DNA of 25,777 bases, taken from positions 1 to 25,777 of IMG/VR virus record IMGVR_UViG_3300012919_000033; one strand, written 5' to 3'. Shown here one piece after another: positions 22,339-25,777 of this stretch. The first letter of the stretch is position 1. Each line of letters opens with the position of its first letter. A model generated the notes under the pieces. The model did no database searches, was not told the DNA's origin, and saw nothing but the letters and a program-made list of their open reading frames with translations. The position numbers and the translations under genes were made by a program. Origin of the DNA: a virus.

Positions 22339-22822
22339 TGGTTTATTTTTATCATATTATACACGGTTAACTTGCATAAGTCAATTTGTTAGATTGCCAA
22401 TACAAGAGCGAAGCGACCGCCCCGCGGTAAAGCCATTTAGAGCAATCGGTAGCGAAATTTTTTCCAAGAGCAAAGCGACAAGCGGTAGCAAAAAAAGTAG
22501 CGAGGTTTTTGGCTCTATAAGCCGAGTGTAAAGTTTGTAAATCTATACCTTCGTTTTGTAAATTTTTGGCACACCATACATAACAAAATGATGTTCTGTA
22601 CGAGCTTCTACCTTTTTATACCCCTATGCGACAGACTCCTTAAACAATGGTTTTTACCGTCTAAATGGCTCTTATTTGCAGTTTAAGTACTTTGACACTA
22701 TCACAGTACTAAAACGTGCTACAAAGACGTCTATGTGCGTTTAAGACGCCTTTATATTGGCTTTGTACGTGTGTAAACTCCGTTGCACACATTCCATAAC
22801 ACGCCCAGGCCAACTTTAGTAT
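22339..22822 (+). other. Non-coding region with short repeats and inverted repeats
   Basis: No convincing gene lies here on either strand. It separates leftward and rightward late-type operons. CAAGAGCRAAGCGAC occurs at 22403-22417 and 22465-22479 (14 of 15 bases equal), each followed by a CGGTAGC word (22447 and 22483). ACCGC-CCC-GCGGT near 22416-22428 is a GC-rich hairpin in AT-rich DNA. Further right are AGTACT inverted repeats (22686-22691, 22705-22710) and a stem AAAGACGTCT / AGACGCCTTT (22723-22732, 22744-22753, one mismatch). It could hold a non-coding RNA, an origin or regulatory sites. Confidence 0.6.
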
Positions 22823-22830
22823 AATAAATA
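22823..22830 (+). promoter_or_regulatory. T4-type late promoter box, near-leaderless context
   Basis: AATAAATA predicts +1 at 22836, two bases before the ATG at 22838. There is no room for a Shine-Dalgarno. Confidence 0.65.
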
Positions 22831-22837
22831 CTATGCA

Positions 22838-23044
22838 ATGGAAAACGAACCCAAAGATATGCTCACTCACATACGTGAACAGGAAGAGATATTGAACATC
22901 AGTCTGCAACAAAGCAGAAGTGCCAAAAAAGAAAGATTGGCACGTGAACAACAATCAGCCATGCAACAACAACAGGGCATGACTCCCGAGCAACACGCAG
23001 AATGGATCAGACAACAGAAGTTGCCCATTCACAATCAAGAATAA
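22838..23044 (+). CDS. Small Gln-rich hydrophilic phage protein
   Basis: The 68-residue product is charged and Gln-rich with helical character (THIREQEEILNISLQQSRSA, then AREQQSAMQQQQG, then TPEQHAEWIRQQKLP). It has no cysteines, signal or membrane segment. It looks like a small virion or scaffold-type protein, but I recognise no family. It is read from a late box placed directly before its start. Confidence 0.68.
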   Translation: MENEPKDMLTHIREQEEILNISLQQSRSAKKERLAREQQSAMQQQQGMTPEQHAEWIRQQKLPIHNQE

Positions 23045-23107
23045 TCACACAACACACAGATATATAGCAGTGAAGAGTTTCAATCTCGCACTAACGAAAG
23101 GATTCAC

Positions 23108-23539
23108 ATGAAACATTTTTTAATTGCTGTGGCTGTGTTGTTTGCCACATCAGGATCAGTGTCAGCGGCTGATATGACTATTGATATGCTGAACAAACGT
23201 GACGATGGTGCTAAAATGGTTTACAGCGTCGACGTTGCCAAGATTGATGTGGGTGACACCATCACATGGTTGCCAACAACCAAAGGACACAATGTTGAAT
23301 TCATTGCTGGTCCAGATGGTTGGACGTTGCCAAAGAAATCAAAATTCAACAAGGAGGTGTCCATCACTTTTGAAGTGCCAGGCATATACTTGTATCAATG
23401 CACTCCGCACAAAGGCATGGGCATGATTGCACTTGTCGTGGTGGGTGGCGATGTATCCAATGCTGATGCAGTGGCCAAGACCCGTGTGCTGGGCAAATCC
23501 AAGAAGATCCTTCCCAAACTATTGGCTGACGCACAATAG
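23108..23539 (+). CDS. Pseudoazurin-like periplasmic blue copper protein
   Basis: The 143-residue protein has a signal peptide (MKHFLIAVAVLFATSGSVSA, cleavage after 20) and a cupredoxin fold with all four type 1 copper ligands: H61 in KGHNVE, C98 and H101 in QCTPHKG, and M106 in GMGM. The DMLNKRDDGAKMVY and VGDTITWLPTTKGHN phrases are characteristic of pseudoazurin rather than plastocyanin. Pseudoazurin carries electrons in the periplasm, for example to nitrite or nitrous oxide reductases. AAAGGA is upstream of the ATG; no clear late box is seen. GC appears higher than in the early genes. Confidence 0.93.
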   Translation: MKHFLIAVAVLFATSGSVSAADMTIDMLNKRDDGAKMVYSVDVAKIDVGDTITWLPTTKGHNVEFIAGPDGWTLPKKSKFNKEVSITFEVPGIYLYQCTPHKGMGMIALVVVGGDVSNADAVAKTRVLGKSKKILPKLLADAQ

Positions 23540-23560
23540 AAGCCACTTAAAACTATACTG

Positions 23561-23582
23561 GTGTGCAGAGTAATCTGCACAC
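23561..23582 (+). terminator. Hairpin after pseudoazurin gene
   Basis: GTGTGCAG / CTGCACAC, a perfect 8-bp stem with a six-base loop, 21 bases after the stop codon. Only a short T-poor tail follows, so it may be a weak terminator or an mRNA 3'-end stabiliser. Confidence 0.55.
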
Positions 23583-23589
23583 TTAACTT

Positions 23590-23597
23590 GCTAAATA
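23590..23597 (+). promoter_or_regulatory. T4-type late promoter box
   Basis: GCTAAATA predicts +1 at 23603, so the RNA would begin with the GGAG Shine-Dalgarno of the next gene (ATG at 23613). Confidence 0.6.
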
Positions 23598-23612
23598 CTT
23601 GTGGAGATTATT

Positions 23613-23816
23613 ATGTGGAATTGGATTAAGAAAAATGTTATTGGCATCAATGAGAAACCTCTGGTACTCAAGGATGAAGTCAAGAAACTATCCAAAGCCA
23701 AGCTGGAAAAGATGACCAAGGTGCAACTAGAAGCATATGGCCGCAAGTTTGGGTTTGAAGTTGACAGACGTGAAACCAAAGCAAAGATCATCAAGCAAGT
23801 AGCAAAACTCAAATAA
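23613..23816 (+). CDS. Small basic helical protein
   Basis: The 67-residue product begins MWNWIKKNVIGINEKP and continues as a Lys-rich helical domain. Its second half, KLEKMTKVQLEAYGRKFGFEVDRR followed by KAKIIKQVAKL, resembles a SAP- or LEM-like helix-extended-helix DNA-binding motif (LTKVxLxxxGrxxGxxvdrRxtKaxii), as an inference. GGAG with six-base spacing supports the ATG at 23613 over the GTG at 23601. Confidence 0.75.
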   Translation: MWNWIKKNVIGINEKPLVLKDEVKKLSKAKLEKMTKVQLEAYGRKFGFEVDRRETKAKIIKQVAKLK

Positions 23817-23844
23817 AATACCTGATAATTACACTCGGCTTGTA

Positions 23845-23852
23845 GATAAATA
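23845..23852 (+). promoter_or_regulatory. T4-type late promoter box
   Basis: GATAAATA predicts +1 at 23858 and a 33-base leader with a G-run before the ATG at 23891. Confidence 0.55.
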
Positions 23853-23890
23853 TCTGCGTTCGTGTCCATCACACGACTGGGGGCTTTTCA

Positions 23891-24037
23891 ATGGATCTTG
23901 AGGTATTAATTCAGCTATGGCCTATTGCTTTGGCATTCGTTTCACTGGTGATAGTTCTAGCCAAGATGTACAATAGGATTGACACACTGGAAGACAAGGT
24001 GCGTACACTATTTGATCTTTACAACAAAGATAGGTAA
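23891..24037 (+). CDS. 48-residue membrane-anchored protein
   Basis: The product has one N-terminal hydrophobic helix (about 8-25, WPIALAFVSLVIVLAKM) followed by a short coiled-coil-like tail (RIDTLEDKVRTLFDLYNK). The gene lies between late boxes; its stop codon TAA is part of the next box. It resembles small late membrane proteins of T4-like phages; a spanin- or tail-related role is possible but not shown. Confidence 0.72.
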   Translation: MDLEVLIQLWPIALAFVSLVIVLAKMYNRIDTLEDKVRTLFDLYNKDR

Positions 24038-24040
24038 ATA
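24033..24040 (+). promoter_or_regulatory. T4-type late promoter box over a stop codon
   Basis: GGTAAATA contains the TAA stop of the 48-residue gene. Predicted +1 is 24046, 11 bases before the ATG at 24057; no Shine-Dalgarno is seen in that short leader. Confidence 0.6.
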
Positions 24041-24056
24041 CTCATTAAAAACACAT

Positions 24057-24464
24057 ATGAGTAAACTAAACATAAGCGACTCAACAAACATATCGATGCC
24101 AGTAAGAAATATGCTGGCCATCATTGGTGCAGTTGCCATGGGTGTGTGGGCCTACTTTGGCATCACAGAACAACTCAACAAACACTCAACCACACTTGAA
24201 CTGATGCAGAAGGATCTATCCGAGAACACAGAATTCAGGATCAAGTACCCACGTGGTGAATTAGGACAATCCCAAAACGATCTTGAACAGTTCATGTTGA
24301 TAGAGGATCTGTACAAGTCAGTTGAAAAGATGGAAGGCATATTAGAAAACAACATGACCAACAAGGTCAACATTGACTTCCTCAAAGAACAGATGGAAAA
24401 GATATCTGCTGATGTTGAAAAGCTCAAAGACAAGCAACGTGAATTTGCAAACGGAGGTCACTGA
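24057..24464 (+). CDS. Putative virion-associated membrane/coiled-coil protein
   Basis: The 135-residue product has a hydrophobic helix at about 18-35 (MLAIIGAVAMGVWAYFGI) after a short polar N-terminus, then a long coiled coil (LNKHSTTLELMQKDL; EDLYKSVEKMEGILENN; KEQMEKISADVEKLKDKQRE). This is the layout of small structural or membrane proteins in late regions of T4-like marine phages. I start at 24057; the frame extends to 23979 but that part overlaps the upstream gene. It is coupled to the next gene (TGATG). Confidence 0.78.
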   Translation: MSKLNISDSTNISMPVRNMLAIIGAVAMGVWAYFGITEQLNKHSTTLELMQKDLSENTEFRIKYPRGELGQSQNDLEQFMLIEDLYKSVEKMEGILENNMTNKVNIDFLKEQMEKISADVEKLKDKQREFANGGH

Positions 24465-24673
24465 TGATTGAAACTGTGGTAGCACTATTGATGTTCGTGA
24501 ACAACGAGATCAAGGAACATAGAATACAGGATTCAATGGCTGTGTGTCTAAGAGGCAAACGTCATGCAGAAAGAACATATTCAGAATCAGTCAAATATCA
24601 ATGTGTCAAGTCCAAGGCAGAGGTTGAGATCTACATGGGCGAGAAATCAATCAAAGCACTTATACTTGATTAG
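24464..24673 (+). CDS. Small phage protein with hydrophobic N-terminus
   Basis: The 69-residue product starts IETVVALLMFVNNEIKEHR and has two cysteines (AVCLRGKRHAER and KYQCVKSKAEVE) that could pair if exported. GGAGG with six-base spacing gives a strong ribosome binding site for the ATG at 24464. The stop overlaps the end of the convergent SGNH-like gene by 14 bases. Function unknown. Confidence 0.75.
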   Translation: MIETVVALLMFVNNEIKEHRIQDSMAVCLRGKRHAERTYSESVKYQCVKSKAEVEIYMGEKSIKALILD

Positions 24674-25361
24674 TCCTACGTATCCAAGCAGTAAGGTTTT
24701 CTACCAAGGGTAGAAATTGAGTCCATCCTGGATGTGCATTGTCCGGAAATGCCTTGCTTTGGATCTGCATATCCATGATCGTATTGACCTTGTCCAACAT
24801 CTTGCGTTTGTATTTGTATTTGTTTCTGTTGCGTGGATACATATCAAGACTGCCATATGATCCCAGCAGATGGCTGGCATAGTAGTCCAGTTCACAATCC
24901 AACAGTTGAGCTCTCCAATCTTCAATGCTGAATGATGCTCCTATCACCTCAGCATGATCATCCTTGATGGGTGCTTGGCCACCTATGATGGCCCAATGTG
25001 GTTTGCCGTTGGCTTCACGGAAACTTTTGGTCATCTGTTGTTGTACATGGCTGATATGATCAACTGCATCTGTAACTGTCCATGTTGGCTTGTCTGGCAC
25101 ATTGTAATACTTGTTCCAATCACGCAATGGTTCAGTCCAAAACTGTATCACGTGTGTGGGTGCAGTTTCGCCCTTGTTGATGGCAGTCTTGAGTATGGTC
25201 AGTGCATAGTCGTTGCCTATGCCACCCCTGCACAGATTGATCACCTCACAATCAAATGTCTTGTGTAGTGTGCCTGATAATGATTCTGAAGGTTTGGCAC
25301 CTTGCATGGAGTAAGTGCCCCATTCATCACCCCAACTGTCACCCATGATCCAAATACGCAT
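24660..25361 (-). CDS. SGNH-hydrolase-like protein
   Basis: From the ATG at 25361 the product is 233 residues. It opens with IWIMGDSWGDEWG (GDS block I), has INLCRGGIGND (block II, G and N) and a C-terminal DNAHPGWTQF (block V, His). These fit SGNH hydrolases better than the 17159-17950 product. The frame is open further to 25466, but that overlaps another gene; the ATG at 25361 coincides with +1 of a late box. It may modify surface polysaccharide or be a virion-associated esterase; that is inference. Confidence 0.8.
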   Translation of the reverse strand: MRIWIMGDSWGDEWGTYSMQGAKPSESLSGTLHKTFDCEVINLCRGGIGNDYALTILKTAINKGETAPTHVIQFWTEPLRDWNKYYNVPDKPTWTVTDAVDHISHVQQQMTKSFREANGKPHWAIIGGQAPIKDDHAEVIGASFSIEDWRAQLLDCELDYYASHLLGSYGSLDMYPRNRNKYKYKRKMLDKVNTIMDMQIQSKAFPDNAHPGWTQFLPLVENLTAWIRRTNQV

Positions 25362-25366
25362 ACACG

Positions 25367-25374
25367 TATTTAAC
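25367..25374 (-). promoter_or_regulatory. T4-type late promoter box, leaderless context, over a stop codon
   Basis: GTTAAATA on the minus strand, five bases (CGTGT), then ATG at 25361, which is the predicted +1. The box includes the TAA stop of the upstream leftward gene. Confidence 0.7.
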
Positions 25375-25615
25375 GTCCAGTGACCAACCAATGTGTTAAA
25401 CGAGGAGGTAACCACTGCAACACCCATGCTCTGATGGTGTATATCTGCAACAGTTCCTTCATGCACAGTTCGTCAGTGTTCTTGTGCCACAGTCTCCATG
25501 ATGGCCATGCAAATGATGTGAACGTGACATCATATGAGTCTTCCTTGATGGTGTCTTGCAACACTCTCACTGAAAGGTATCGATATCTTTTATATTTGAT
25601 GGTTTTCTTTATCAC
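25370..25615 (-). CDS. Small conserved-looking phage protein with GTG start
   Basis: Two GTG codons are possible (25621 and 25615); GGAG at 25626-25623 has seven-base spacing to the second, which I choose (81 residues). The protein is basic and aromatic: KYKRYRYLSVRVLQDT, then TFTSFAWPSWRLW, and a C-terminal QWLPPRLTHWLVTGR. No family recognised. The base composition and clean Shine-Dalgarno support coding. Confidence 0.68.
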   Translation of the reverse strand: MIKKTIKYKRYRYLSVRVLQDTIKEDSYDVTFTSFAWPSWRLWHKNTDELCMKELLQIYTIRAWVLQWLPPRLTHWLVTGR

Positions 25616-25695
25616 AAACACACTCCGTTACAAAGTGCGTTGCTTCGGTTAAGCCTACTTCCGTCCCTATGTATATGCAGGGATCAACGTATAAT

Positions 25696-25703
25696 TATTT
25701 ACC
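25696..25703 (-). promoter_or_regulatory. Possible late promoter box
   Basis: GGTAAATA on the minus strand predicts +1 at 25690 and a leader of about 75 bases to the GTG at 25615. Confidence 0.4.
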
Positions 25704-25727
25704 ACAAGTTGTGTAAACCAAGGTGTA

Positions 25728-25748
25728 AAGGGCCAATAAGTGGCCCTT
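25728..25748 (-). terminator. Hairpin after a leftward gene at the window end
   Basis: AAGGGCCA / TGGCCCTT, a perfect 8-bp stem with a five-base loop. On the minus strand it is followed by TTTACACC, a weak T-tract. It lies just after the possible gene end at 25759. Confidence 0.5.
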
Positions 25749-25758
25749 GTGTATGACC

Positions 25759-25777
25759 TTACTTGTTGTCGTCCTTG
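25759..25777 (-). CDS. Possible last codons of a leftward gene cut by the window edge
   Basis: On the minus strand the window begins with codons reading KDDNK followed by TAA at 25761-25759, then the hairpin. Only five codons are visible, so this rests on the position before a terminator-like hairpin and the charged C-terminal composition. Confidence 0.25.

Noticed and set aside
22307-22531. Rightward ORF of 74 codons in the non-coding region
   Set aside because: It overlaps the lipobox gene and its promoter, has no ribosome site, and runs through the repeats; composition is not protein-like.
22686-22720. TTGACA at 22692 as a sigma70 promoter
   Set aside because: No -10-like hexamer lies 16-18 bases downstream (the spot reads CGTGCT).
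22709-22954. Leftward ORF of 81 codons
   Set aside because: It lies antisense to a late gene and across inverted repeats, with no ribosome site and many Phe/Cys runs typical of shadow frames.
1-25777. CRISPR array, insertion sequence or integrase
   Set aside because: No regularly spaced repeats, transposase or recombinase motifs, or terminal inverted repeats were seen on either strand.

Overview
The window is a compact, AT-rich stretch of a lytic, T4-like (Straboviridae-type) phage genome. Genes overlap by 1-20 bases in long runs. The hallmark replication and recombination genes are a UvsW helicase, a gene 61-type primase and a gene 41-type DnaB helicase. T4-type late promoter boxes of the form NWTAAATA/NATAAATA sit in front of structural-looking genes. 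The accessory set (2OG-Fe(II) oxygenases, carbamoyltransferase, ClpP, DUF2061-like protein, SufE, IscU, pseudoazurin) and the low GC point to a marine myovirus of the kind that infects cyanobacteria or SAR11-like alphaproteobacteria. Pseudoazurin and SufE/IscU favour a proteobacterial host. The host assignment is inference.

Layout. Bases 2-10144 are one rightward block: the end of an unknown gene, uvsW, small conserved genes, two methyltransferases, a DoxX-like membrane protein, a 2OG oxygenase, a cupin, a possible clamp-loader small subunit, a zinc-finger protein, a 189-residue miniature DnaE, sufE and a 49-residue membrane protein. One leftward gene (10131-10508) stands divergently from a virion-type protein (10528-11313). 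Bases 11314-17950 hold primase, small genes, a second 2OG oxygenase, a DUF2061-like protein, clpP, a carbamoyltransferase, gene 41 helicase, two small membrane-type proteins and an SGNH-like protein. After a terminator comes an unusual pair: a stand-alone class IIb aminoacyl-tRNA synthetase catalytic domain, followed six bases later by a tRNA with a GUU (Asn) anticodon on a class II body with a very long variable arm. A PHP-less DnaE-like polymerase follows and ends at a terminator.

Bases 20741-22325 are a leftward operon read from late-type promoters: a lipobox protein, a gene that seems to start at AUA, a secreted small protein and IscU. Bases 22339-22822 are non-coding, with repeats and inverted repeats. 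Then follow rightward late-type genes (a small hydrophilic protein, pseudoazurin, a small basic protein, two membrane-anchored proteins and a small conserved protein), and leftward an SGNH-like protein and a small conserved gene at the window's end.

The most notable signals are: (1) the synthetase-like/tRNA-Asn pair; (2) promoters placed so close to start codons that the mRNAs should be leaderless, seen for three sigma70-type promoters (TTGAC-N17-TATAAT-like, ATG 5-7 bases after the -10) and three late promoters (TAAATA-N5-ATG, identical spacing); (3) an AUA start codon behind an ideal Shine-Dalgarno; (4) two separate DnaE-family proteins, one of only 189 residues; (5) a split phage Fe-S kit (SufE early, IscU late) and a phage pseudoazurin. 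All assignments are from reading the sequence; no database search was run.
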